Below are positions 42,198 to 52,498 of a DNA stretch of 64,000 nucleotides, one piece after another. The translations under genes were made by a program, and so were the position numbers. The stretch comes from Mixia osmundae IAM 14324. Lineage: Eukaryota; Basidiomycota; Mixiomycetes; Mixiales; Mixiaceae. The number at the start of each line of letters is the position of its first letter. Position 1 is the stretch's first letter. The stretch is taken from assembly GCF_000708205.1 (NCBI RefSeq), contig NW_014575562.1, positions 1,303,616 to 1,367,615 of the forward strand, in the 5' to 3' direction. The notes below the pieces were generated by a model that did no database searches, was not told the DNA's origin, and was given only the letters and a program-made list of their open reading frames with translations.

Positions 42198-44353
42198 ATG
42201 TCGATCTGGTATACGTCGAGGAACCATGCAAGTTCCTCGTACTATCATTGGCGCTGCTGACAATGGTGCACGCAGGACGTATATAACTCAGTAGCTCCTA
42301 ATCTTCAAGTACAACAGCCCACACCTGACCCAGCTGCTAGTCTGGATGGCAAACATCTGCTGCAACACAACAAATTAGTATGCAGCGATCTTCAGCAATC
42401 AGACGCTCGCTCAGTCTCCTCCTTGGAAGAAGAGGATCCTGTTATCATGTCAAGTCGACCACTGTCAGTTGGGCCAAGGAAGCCTAGGCAGATGTCAGGT
42501 CACCAGCAGGCTGCAATGGCACGGTATAACGACGACGCGTACGAGGCACACTCGTGCATGAGCTTTGGAGATTCTGTGCACGCCCCGGCGGGCAGTGTGC
42601 TTGCTCAGGGGCTTGCTCGACATCATCAGCCGCGGGACCAAGAATGTCGGGATGTGACGTGCTCTCCTTCCACCGATAGTGGTGAGGCAAGTGGTGGCAG
42701 TGATGAGGAATATGTTCAACCCTCTCGAATAGCACGCCGTAATCCGTCAGCCGCCTCGATCAGCGCCTTGCCGTCGGCACTGGCAAAGGCAAAGATCCGA
42801 GTCGTCAAAGCTCCGCGCAAAGAGTCTACGGCTACTCGACAGCTCACATCAACAGGCAAGCTGTCACATGCCCGCAAAGTCCCCGAAGGTCACATCAAGC
42901 GTCCTCGCAACGCATTCATTCTCTTTCGCACGCACGCATGCGAGATCGATCTGGTTTCCACCGACACAGGCGTCAAAGACCACCGACAGATGTCCAAGCT
43001 CATCGGCGAGCTCTGGCGGACTTTACCTGCGAATGAGAAGCAGATTTGGACAGATAAAGCCAAGGCTGAGCAAGAGGCTCACAAGTTGTGCGTTCAGCTT
43101 GCCTTGGTTGCATCCCTGACTGATCGCGCGCCTACTACAGAGCTCATCCCGACTACCGATACAGACCCGCTGGGCGAGACACGAAGCCATCTGTCAACGT
43201 ACGCTCCAAAGCGAAAGCTAAATTGTCTGCGAAGTCGCGGAATCGTAACGTTCCAGGATCCCACGGATGCTCGCGTACGTCTTCTGCCAACAGAGTGAGC
43301 AATCTTTCCAGCGCGAAGCGAGAGATACAAGACTGGCTGCGCGAATCAGCCTCGCCCTCGCCGAGCTTGACGGACGCATCGATCGAGCTGATGCAACTCG
43401 AAAAGCTCGAGCCCTGCAAAACTCTGCAGCCGATGATCCGGCATAGTGCGTCTTATCTCATGCCCTACAATAGGCTCCATGTCAGCGCGAGTTCCAGCCC
43501 TTTTGCCGTCCTGCCATCAAATCCGGAGGATCTCAGCGATAATGGTTCGCCGCCTTCGCCTCTGAAGAGGACGCTCTCAAGTCACATGCGATCTACTGCA
43601 ACGCGCTCTCGAACACATTCTCACGCAGATTCCACAATAGAGGGGGATGCCCAAGCTTCTGCGCTAGCAATCGGTCTCGGCATCTCTCAGAGTGCTCATC
43701 TCGGCAGCTCTCGAGATAAATCGTCGGGCTTTGACGTGCCTACCCGCGGCCTGTCGATGACGCGCGCGTCTCGACCAGCCCCTCTGACAGCTCTCACGCC
43801 CCGCCGCCGAGCAGGAAATATGACTTGGCCCTTCGACCCTCATGCAATGTTCCAGTCTTCGCCGATTTCGCCAAATGGGCAGCCCGTGCTGGCATTGCAG
43901 TCCCCCACGCGTTCGCAGCAATCATTGAACACAGCAGCAGGCGATCTCTATTCGAGCACGCTTTCTCCCTACGCCACTACGTTCGGCATACGAAGCAGGG
44001 GCGCAAACGCTATGCTCTTTAGTCCCGCGCAAGTTGACTGCGAAGCGCGCCGATCAAGCTATGATACATGGATGCTTCCTCTGCCTTCGGCTCGGGGATT
44101 GCTGCAGACGCCAAGATTGTCGGCTGCCTTTGAATTTCCACAATCCAGTCCCATGGCGTTGCTCAGTCCTCGCATGAACGCTTCTCTTGGGAGCAATCGA
44201 CGCAACGACTCAATAGACTGGCTCAGAGCGCCTATGACGGCGCGTGCACTGGCATTGCTCGACTTTCCTGGCCTGTCTCACTGGCAGGGGGAGTTATCGG
44301 CTCGCGAGTCATTAAGTAGCGTGATGCTGAGACAAGATTCGCTGACTCAGTAA
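42198..44353 (+). CDS. HMG-box transcription factor
   Basis: Preferred exons 42198-42227, 42276-43087 and 43141-44353 give 684 aa. The HMG box is at ~215-290: HIKRPRNAFILFRTHACEID through GELWRTLPANEKQIWTDKAK. It is completed across a 53-nt intron by HKL|AHPDYRYRP, the Y-x-Y end of sequence-specific MATA/Sox-type boxes. The remainder is Ser/Pro-rich and disordered. The first exon is uncertain: ATG 42198 in good context (caccATG) joins through a 48-nt intron starting GCAAGT (GC-AG). Alternatively the gene starts at ATG 42447 and the GTATATAA near 42279 is a TATA box. Fungal HMG factors of this kind include pheromone-response and mating regulators; assignment here is only a possibility. Confidence 0.75.
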
Positions 44354-44574
44354 AGACACGTTGCAGCGCGTCGAAAGCAGTAGTCGAGTGTCTGAGCATC
44401 AATCCAGGCGAATGGGACTTGTACGAGATCGCGACGCTTACCGCCCTGTTATCGCCCTTGCATTTAGCTTACAAAAAAGATCTCGCATTTCCATGAGTGC
44501 ACATGCTTGCGTAACAATGAGTGTGTGATCGTGGTCTGGCTGCCATTCAAATATCTCGATGGGTTTTCATCGTC

Positions 44575-45702
44575 CTAATTGCTCAACTGAGGTCGATTGA
44601 GTGATGCGGGATCCAGTGTGATGCAGCGGCCTAGTGAGGGTCTCTGTGAAAGACCATCACCTGTTACCATGCGAGATGGGGATGCGTGTCCGCTTAGCCG
44701 CGGCGGTAGGTGACAGTACGGAAAACCGACTGAGTATGAGTCTAATGCGGCAGCTGGCTGAAATTCGACGGTAGATGACCGCCTGGTCGGACTAGATGTG
44801 ACCGATGCGCTGCTGGCGGCTGAAGTCATCTGAGAAGCCTTGCGCGGGCTATGAAAGTCACGATGTAGTGCAGCAGGATTTGCGGCAGCGGCTTCCGAAC
44901 GCCACATTGCTTGCATATCGTCCAGCTGCTTTTGAGTCGGCACAGGCATCGAGTAAGAACGGATCATACTGGGAGCGGCCGATCGGACAGGAGCTGTGCT
45001 TGAGGCTCTGACAGAATTCGATCTGCCCAAGACCGATACAGCTTCCTCGTCGTCTTCCGAATCTGCGTCACCTGCCAGATATAGAGCAAGAGGTGCAATG
45101 TGGCTTTGCTCGAAAGGAACGGCAGGCGCAATGTAGCTACATGAAGAGATTCTCTGCAAGGGCGCAGGGCGCGTCATCGCCATACTCGAGGTAGGCTCGC
45201 TTTTGGCGACCATCTCGGACGGGGATGTCCGCGTCCAGTCTTGGTAATTGTCGTCGTCGCCCAAGCTCATGATGGTGGAATCAGAAGAGATAGACGTGCG
45301 CGAGCTTCGATCGAGACCTGCGCCGGCCTGCGCCTGCTGCTTTAACCAATCGAGAGAGATCGTAGTCTGGTGTGTGCTCCTGATGAGGAAAGGGTTCTCT
45401 TCCTCGTGGTATGTCACACTGGTCTCGTTGTGTAAGCAGCCAGTCAATGAAGCGGGTGGATGCGCTCACGAGATATCTGAGCGCATAGGACACGGACTCA
45501 GCTTTCGCTCGTTAAATGCGGTATCGGGCTGCGAGCTGCGTGAATCTGACGATGGCGCGACAAAGTCGATAGGCGAGCCGATCGAAGACGAATTTGACGA
45601 GCGTCCCGACGAGGGCGACAGAGCAGGCATGTCTTCGTCCGTGCTACCTTCTGACTCACGCTCAAGACGCCAGCGGAGATCGTCCCCAAATGCGACCGAC
45701 AT
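44575..45702 (-). CDS. Hypothetical Ser-rich protein
   Basis: Exons 45702-45470 and 45418-44575 give 358 aa; the 51-nt intron joins SDIS|VTYHEEE in phase. No known domain is recognised. Composition is Ser/Thr/Pro-rich with acidic clusters (DADSEDDEEAVSVL) and repeated basic-Ser-Pro phosphosite-like motifs (MIRSYSMPVP, SPTRRSSTVEF). A short helical segment (TQKQLDDMQAMWRSEAAAAN) may be structured. Such features suggest a regulated intracellular, perhaps 14-3-3-binding, protein, but this is speculation. It is convergent with the HMG-box gene. Confidence 0.6.
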
Positions 45703-46669
45703 CTCGCGACGCGAGGCCAAGCTGCGTTCTGCGAGATAAGCCGACTGTCTTCAGCCTTGTACGCAGTTCGAGGGAGGCATGATCCACCTGAGACGAGAGC
45801 GTGCGGTCGCTTGTGCACTCTGATTGGCCCGAGTGATCCGGAGACTTCACAGGCGAGCGCTTGCGTGCATTGAGCGTCGAGACGAGCGATCAGGCGGCGC
45901 GTGTGTCAGTTGTATCAGGCCAGACAGGCGAATGACTGGCGGCAGTGCTCTTGCCTTTTATCGGATCAGGAGCACGGCCTCGACGCTCGGGGCGCGACCT
46001 GGCTGAGACGCCTTGAGACGCCTTGAGGGATGCGCTCTATCTTGCCACGCAACGATGAATTTCCCTCGCGGTTTCGCGGAGGAGATCAGCGCTCGGAAAT
46101 TCTCGACTGGCGATCGAGAGGGGCTGCAAAGTCGATCGCATGGAATACATGCGCTCCTCGTGCACGCCTGCGTGTGAAGCTACACAGGTTGAAGCTCTGG
46201 CTCCCCGTGGGTTGTCAGGGTGCAGACCGTGCAAATAACAGCGAGCGGCTAGCCTTGGGAGCTTCGGTGGCCGGCAGAATGCCAAAGGGGCGCCAAATTA
46301 CAAACGCTCCTTTTCCCACCCCAGACTTGTTCTCTGTTCTTGAGCATATGCGTATCAGCTAACATCCCCGTCATGCAAGCCGAGCGCAGGCAGAAGCGCG
46401 CGCATGAGGGGCGCATCTTCCGATTGCGTACGCTTGCATTGGCAAGGACCCGTCGAAGAACTGTTGGCTGAGCCGTACTTATATGCCAATGAGCTCTATG
46501 CATGCCATGTGTACACAGTTCTGCTTCAATCCAAATGCATACAATGGCGGTGAAAGCTGATCGTACGCCTGACGACGACGACGCTGACGAGCCGATCACT
46601 CGAAGTCAGTCGGTCATCGCAAACGTACGGCGGACGCGCGTCGCCTAAAATCTGTCACACGGCGGCGGC
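45703..46669. other. Divergent promoter interval
   Basis: 967 bp between the starts of the Ser-rich protein gene and GCN20. No coding signal is supported on either strand. A small tandem duplication of GAGACGCCTT occurs around 46005-46026. Confidence 0.5.
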
Positions 46670-49370
46670 ATGGCATCCCGCATCCTCTACAAGACATTGC
46701 CAGGCTTGGATCCGCTGGTGGTCGAGTACATAGCCAGCTTCGTCGATGACGACACGAATGACGCCGATTCGGAGGAGCTCGATGATTTGGTCAGGCCGAC
46801 GCTCGAAAGTGAAGGCGTCAGCGAGGCAGACATGGTCACTGTCTGCACGGAGCTCAGAAGACTTCTGTCCGGCAAGACTACGAACGGCTATCACGTGAAT
46901 GGCGGTCCCAGGGAACTCGAGCACGTCGTCGCTATGGACGCTCAGCCTGCAATGTCAAAGAGTGGCCTCATGCTCGGCAGCGTCGACATTGAATCGGCCG
47001 GCAAGTCGAGAGAGTCGCAGGTAGACATCCGCAAGCTAGAAAAGGCAGAGGCCAAGATCAAAGCTAAGATGGACAAGCGATCGAAGAAAAATCTGCCAGA
47101 GTTATACGAATCCTCGAAGCTTGTGGACGCTGCCCGGCAGCGCAAAGAGTATGAGGACCGCTACATGGCTGTCAATCCTTTGCAGACCGGTGCTGCAAAG
47201 GGCAAGAGCAAGGACATCCAGCTCGACAACATCGATGTCAACTTCGGTAGCAATCGCATCCTCTCCGGCGCAACTCTCACCCTCGCTCACGGACGACGCT
47301 ACGGTCTCGTCGGCCGCAACGGGATCGGCAAGTCGACCCTGCTGCGCACGCTCGCGTTCCGTGAAGTTGCTGTGCCCACGCATCTGTCGATCCTATACGT
47401 CGAGCAAGAAGTCTTGGGCGATGACACAAATGCCCTGGAGTCGGTCTTGCAGGCCGACGTGTGGCGTACGAGGCTCTTGCAGGAACAGGAAGAACTTAAT
47501 GCTAAGCTATCCGGTCTCGAATCACTTCCAAATGGCAACAATGGCACTGCAGACATTTCTGAAGCGGAAGGCTCGACGACGAACACGCGCAAGAAAGATG
47601 ATGCTGCCGTTCGCTTAGGCGAAGTGCATCAGCTCTTGATCGACATAGAAGCTGAGACTGGCCCATCACGGGCTGCAGAGCTCCTCGCGGGCCTCGGCTT
47701 TAGCACGGATGACCAGAGCCGCGCAACACGTACCTTCTCCGGTGGCTGGCGCATGCGACTCTCTCTCGCTCGCGCACTCTTCTGCAAGCCGGACCTACTC
47801 ATGCTCGACGAGCCTTCGTACGCTCGCTCATTCGATCCGGAGTCCCGGTCGCTGACCTCTTCTCATCCACAGCAACAATCTAGATCTCAACGCGCTCGCC
47901 TGGCTCGAAGACTATCTGCAAACCTGGCCAAACACGCTGCTCGTCGTCTCTCACGATCGCGCATTTTGTGTGTCCTGCTATGTGCTTCGAAGTCTATCGC
48001 TGACGCTACTTTCCAGTGGACCGCGTCGCGACAGATATCGTGCATCAACACTCGCAGCGTCTAGACTACTACAAAGGCACGCTTCATTCGACTGCATTGC
48101 ATGTTTGCTCGCTAACATTCAACAGGCAATTTTACGCAATTTTATGCAACCAAGAGCGAGCGCAAGAAGAACCAACAGCGAGAATATGACAGTCAAAAAC
48201 AGTACCGCGAACATCTGCAAGCCTTTATCGATCGCTGGCGGTACAATGCAAACAGGGCCGCTCAAGCTCAATCGAAAATTAAAATCCTGGAGAAGCTGCC
48301 TGATCTCGAACCACCAGAAGACGATGATGTGGTCCACTTTACGTAAGCGCATGTCAATGCTGTGAAACACGCGCTCAATAGCCATCTGCAGCTTTGCTGA
48401 GGCAGACAAGTTATCGCCGCCATTGCTGCAGCTCAATGAGGTCAAGTTCAGCTATACGCCCGAGCGCGTGATCGTCGCCGGTGTCAACATCGATGTCGGT
48501 CTGGACTCGCGCATTGGCATCATTGGCCCCAATGTACGTCGTTCGAGGTCTGGATTATGCGAGCTCATGATTGCCGGTAGGGTGCTGGCAAGTCCACTTT
48601 GCTCAAAATGCTTATTGGCCAGCTCGAGCCATCTCAAGGGCAGCTCAATCGAAACGGCCGTCTGAGGATAGGCTGTCAGTCGGTCTGGCAAGCGTTGCGA
48701 TTCCGCTGACTCAGCGCAGATTTTGCGCAACATCACATTGATGCCCTCGATGTTGCTGTCTCGCCTGTTGCTTTCCTCATGAGGCAGCATCCCGGGAGGA
48801 CGGAGCAAGAGTATCGTGCATTTCTTGGCCACTTTGGTATCACTGGCATGACCAGCTTGCAAGTGATTGGGACATTATCAGGAGGTAGACCGCCCACACA
48901 AGTACCCTGACTGTACTAACGGAGCTGGTGTAGGTCAGAAGAGTAGGGTCGCCTTCGCATTGCTCAGCTTGGCCAGACCGCACATCCTGCTGCTCGACGA
49001 GCCCACCAACCATCTGGACATCGGTGAGTGCTTCGTGAGGTACTCTGACTACGCTTGCTGACCTGCTTTGCAGAGGGCAAGCTGACGTCATGCCATCTGC
49101 TTCTGTGCTGACGAATGCGCAGGTTTGGACGGCCTGATAGAAGGCCTCAGCAAATGGAACGGTGGCGTAATCACCATCAGTCACGACGAACGCTTCATCA
49201 ACGCCTGCTGTAAGCAGCTTTACATCTGCGCAGATGGCAAAGTCGAGATCTTTAAAGGAGATGTGTCGGCTTACAAGGTGAGCAAGATCGCCGATCGGTC
49301 ACACAAGCTGACAAGATGTGCATTCTCGCAGTCACTCATTGTCAAGAACGCAAAGCTCAAGCCGACTTAG
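46670..49370 (+). CDS. GCN20: ABC-F ATPase Gcn20 (ABCF3)
   Basis: Eleven exons: 46670-47817, 47873-47967, 48017-48076, 48126-48342, 48392-48533, 48581-48674, 48720-48884, 48934-49023, 49074-49076, 49123-49277 and 49332-49370. They give 735 aa, the normal Gcn20 length. There is no transmembrane part. ATPase 1: Walker [10 protein letters not shown], signature [15 protein letters not shown], Walker [13 protein letters not shown]. ATPase 2: [43 protein letters not shown]. The inter-domain linker with [20 protein letters not shown] is typical. Two introns begin with GC (48077-48125 and 49077-49122), and one exon is only 3 nt. Gcn20 works with Gcn1 on the ribosome to activate Gcn2 during amino-acid starvation. 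An internal frameshift-like look disappears once the introns are removed. Confidence 0.92.
49074..49076 (+). other. Predicted 3-nt microexon (AGG) of GCN20
   Basis: Between HLDI and GLDGLIEGL the genomic DNA has two back-to-back intron-like units. 49024-49073 (50 nt) starts GTGAGT and has GCTGACC then TTTGCAG. 49077-49122 (46 nt) starts GCAAGC and has GCTGACG then GCGCAG. Splicing both keeps AGG, giving DI-E-G-LDGL with the Glu conserved after Walker B. Treating all 99 nt as one intron would lose that Glu. Confidence 0.65.
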
Positions 49371-49812
49371 GAATGATGTGCTTATACATGCTTTTGACGC
49401 AGGCGTCTAGCATGCAGAAGTGGCGCTATAGAGGCGAATGCTGCAGATCAGCCTGAACAGCCCGTACAATTGCTGGCTGACAGCGCATGCATTTGGCTGC
49501 TAGTCTGGTCGGCTTTCTGGGTGATGCAGTGTACACAGCTGTTCGTCCAACTGGGCGAGTCCACTGGCCAACTGAACGTCCAGCGAAGTGAAGCCAGTGT
49601 CATGGAGCTATCGAGCCATCGAGTCAGCCGTCAAAGCGGCGACCCCTATCAGATTGCATGCGCCGCGCTGCTTGTGGGGCCGCAATTACTCCAACGTATC
49701 GATCGATGGCAATCGTTTCGTTGCGCGTATACATTTCCGTCTCAAAGCAGACAAGGCGGCTGCACTCAGAGCAAAGTGCTAGGCTGCTGCCAGCCTGAAC
49801 GTGACGTCGGTC
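49371..49812. other. Spacer with a short coding-like frame
   Basis: 442 bp between the convergent stops of GCN20 and MET8. A plus-strand frame at 49588-49782 ends GNRFVARIHFRLKADKAAA and looks protein-like (alternating hydrophobic strand, then charged helix). It has no ATG in good context and no supported upstream exon. I do not recognise it. Confidence 0.4.
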
Positions 49813-50740
49813 CTATCGCTTCAGGCGAATAGTCTGAAAGGCAAGCGTGCTTGCGATCCCAAATGAGAACCCCATGAGACCGGCGAGGATGCCGAATTGG
49901 CCAGCCGCGCGCGAATAGGGACATCGACGCCACAGTGACTGCCATTTGAGCGAGATGGACGCCAGGGTGGATGCAGACGTGACATCGGCATAGTAGAGCG
50001 CCCGATCGTCTTCCCATCCATCCAAGATCTTTTCCCTCATGGCGTCGTCCATTGCAGCGAGTTGTTCGAGTGACCAACGATCGCAGACTCTGACCATCCA
50101 TGCCATCCGCCTCTTGCCCTCCTCTTGGGCAGGGGCGCGTCTCCTCAGTTCGGCACGGAGCGTGCCGACGTTCTCGATAGCTTCGCCGCAGTCGTGCGGC
50201 AGAGCGTCCTCGATCATCTTGCGGATCCGGTTGGCTATCCGTGGACCTTTGCCTCCCGTAGAGACCATGACCTGGAGTGGTCCGCGTCTGATGACAGAGC
50301 CGAAGAAGAAGTCACAGAGGGGGATGACGTCGGCTACGTTGACGATGATCTTTTGCTGTTTGCAGAGCGAGTGAATGTGTCTGCTGATCGTCGAGTCGTC
50401 GAGGGCAGTGAGGACCATGTACTGACCCTTGACGTCGTCATCTTGAAAAATGCGGTCGATGTAGGTCAGATGGGGCCACTGCTCGCTGAACAGCCGGTAC
50501 CTGACTTCCTCGCCCAGGCCAGAGGCAGGTGAGACGAGCGTCACCTTTGCGTCGGCAGCTAGCACCTGTCTCTCGGGCTTCTCATTCAGGCTTCACGTCG
50601 ACGAGCAGACAAGGCCGACTCACACAGCGCAGTCGATCTGCTGCTACCTGACCGCCGCCGACGATGAGCACGGGCTGATCTTTGAGCTGCCATGCCAGGA
50701 GCTGGCTCCCGCCTGTCACGATGCGCTCGTACGACGGCAT
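49813..50740 (-). CDS. MET8: Siroheme synthase Met8 (precorrin-2 dehydrogenase / sirohydrochlorin ferrochelatase)
   Basis: Exons 50740-50624 and 50565-49813 give 289 aa; the intron is 58 nt. The N-terminal Rossmann fold reads LKDQPVLIVGGGQVAADRL, then VLAADAKVTLVSP, followed by VNVADVIPLCDFFFGSVIRRGPLQVMVSTGGKGPRIA, the core Met8/CysG-N signature. A helical dimerisation part follows with RWSLEQLAAMDD. The C-terminus ends in a hydrophobic stretch (GILAGLMGFSFGIASTLAF), resembling a tail anchor seen in several fungal homologs. Met8 makes siroheme for sulfite reductase, so it supports sulfate assimilation. Start codons of MET8 and RRP3 are 41 bp apart on opposite strands. Confidence 0.92.
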
Positions 50741-50781
50741 CCTCCTGTGCTGGGCCGGCTGGCGCTCTCGCGTCGTGCAAG

Positions 50782-52371
50782 ATGCAAGATTTTGGGTCAG
50801 CCTCAGCCTCAGCAGCCGTCGGCGACATGTCAGACGCGGACGAGCCGCCCGCCCAAACGGCTGACTTTAGCTCGCTCGGCTTGATTGAGCCCCTCTGCAA
50901 AGTATGCGAACAGCTCGGCTACAAGAAACCCTCTGAGATCCAAGCCCAATCGATCCCATTCGCACTCCAGGGCAGAGACCTTGTCAGTACTGAGCCATGC
51001 CAGCTGTCGTGACTGACACATCAGACAGGTCGCACTCGCTCAGACAGGCTCAGGCAAGACTGCTGCGTTCGCGTTGCCCATTTTGCAGGCCTTATGGAAT
51101 GAACCATCGCCTTTCTTTGCTTGCGTGCTTGCGCCGACGAGGTACGCTCATATTCTGCCTGGTCCCGCCCATCGTGCTCACCCCTTTCTGAGCACAGAGA
51201 GCTGGCTTATCAGATCTCTGAGCAATTCCAAGCCCTGGGCTCGACCATCGGTGTCAGATGCGCCGTCATTGTCGGCGGCATGGATATGATGACGCAGTCC
51301 ATTGCACTTTCTAAAAGGCCTCACATCATTGTCGCTACGCCAGGCCGTCTCCAGGACCACCTTGAGAACACAAAAGGCTTCTCCTTAAAAGCCATCAAAT
51401 ATCTCGTTCGCTACTTCGCGCTCCAGCGAGATCCGTGCTTAATTTGGGTGTGGCAGGTCATGGACGAAGCAGATCGTCTGCTTGACATGGACTTCGGCCC
51501 TGTCATCGATACCATTCTCAAGATCATCCCGAGGGAGCGCAACACTTTTCTGTTCTCAGCCACGATGACGACAAAGGTCGCCAAACTGCAGAGAGCCAGC
51601 TTGAGTAATCCGGTCAAGGTTGAGGTTTCTACAAAGTGTGCACACGGCCCGTCTTCATTGGAACTATCGCTGACCACTGGTAGGTACTCGACCGTCGATA
51701 CGCTTGTACAAGAATACTGCTTCTTTCCCTTCAAGCACAAAGAAACTTATCTTGTCTATCTCTGCAACGAGCTCGCGGGCAAATCGATCATCGTCTTTGT
51801 ACGCACAGTCCACGACGCTCAGCGTCTCTCGCTCATCCTGCGCACGCTCGGCTTCCCTGCCGTACCGTTGCACGGCCAACTGACCCAGTCCAATCGACTG
51901 GGCGCTCTCAACAAGTTCAAGTCAGGCGGTCGTCAGATACTCGTGGCAACCGATGTAGCCTCTCGCGGTCTCGATATCCCCATGGTCGATTATGTCGTGA
52001 ACTATGATATACCCACACATAGCAAGGACTACATCCATCGCGTCGGTAGGACGGCCCGTGCAGGTCGCTCAGGCAAGAGCATCACCCTTGTTACTCAATA
52101 TGACGTTGAACTGCTACAACGTATCGAGGGCGTCGTCGGCAAGAAGATGTCCGAGTTTGCGCACGACAAGGAAGCTGTCCTTGTGTTGAGCGAGCGAGTC
52201 ACGGAAGCCGCTCGAGAAGCCGCTCGCGAGATCAGGGAAAAGGGATTTGGAGGCGAAAAGGGCAGAGATAAGCGTGGCAAGCATGCACGTCATGACGATG
52301 AGCAGGACCGCGATGACGACGAAAGAGACGCCTCAGTACCAAAGCGCAAGTCCAAGAAAGGGCGTCGATGA
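50782..52371 (+). CDS. RRP3: DEAD-box RNA helicase Rrp3 (DDX47)
   Basis: Exons 50782-50982, 51029-51141, 51198-51405, 51457-51635 and 51684-52371 give 462 aa; introns are 46, 56, 51 and 48 nt. Motifs: Q motif [11 protein letters not shown] ... [24 protein letters not shown], Ia APTRELAYQI, GG, Ib [64 protein letters not shown]. The [18 protein letters not shown] segment is specific to Rrp3. The basic C-terminus ([12 protein letters not shown]) is nuclear/nucleolar. Rrp3 acts in early 18S pre-rRNA cleavages. The start at 50782 (MQDFGSAS) is taken as the first ATG; 50827 is an in-frame alternative. Confidence 0.94.
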
Positions 52372-52498
52372 TCGCACCACTCGCTGTGTTGTTGTTCTTA
52401 TCAAGTATCATACATTACTGTGCAACAACAGGGTATTCTAGGTACGACGAGCACGACACAGTGCAAGTGGGTTGCATGCTGAGCCCGAGACGGGTCGT

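Noticed and set aside
46670-49370. Apparent frameshifts and stops in the second half of GCN20, suggesting a pseudogene
   Set aside because: Each break coincides with a 45-55-nt intron with proper signals; splicing gives a full-length protein with all ABC motifs.
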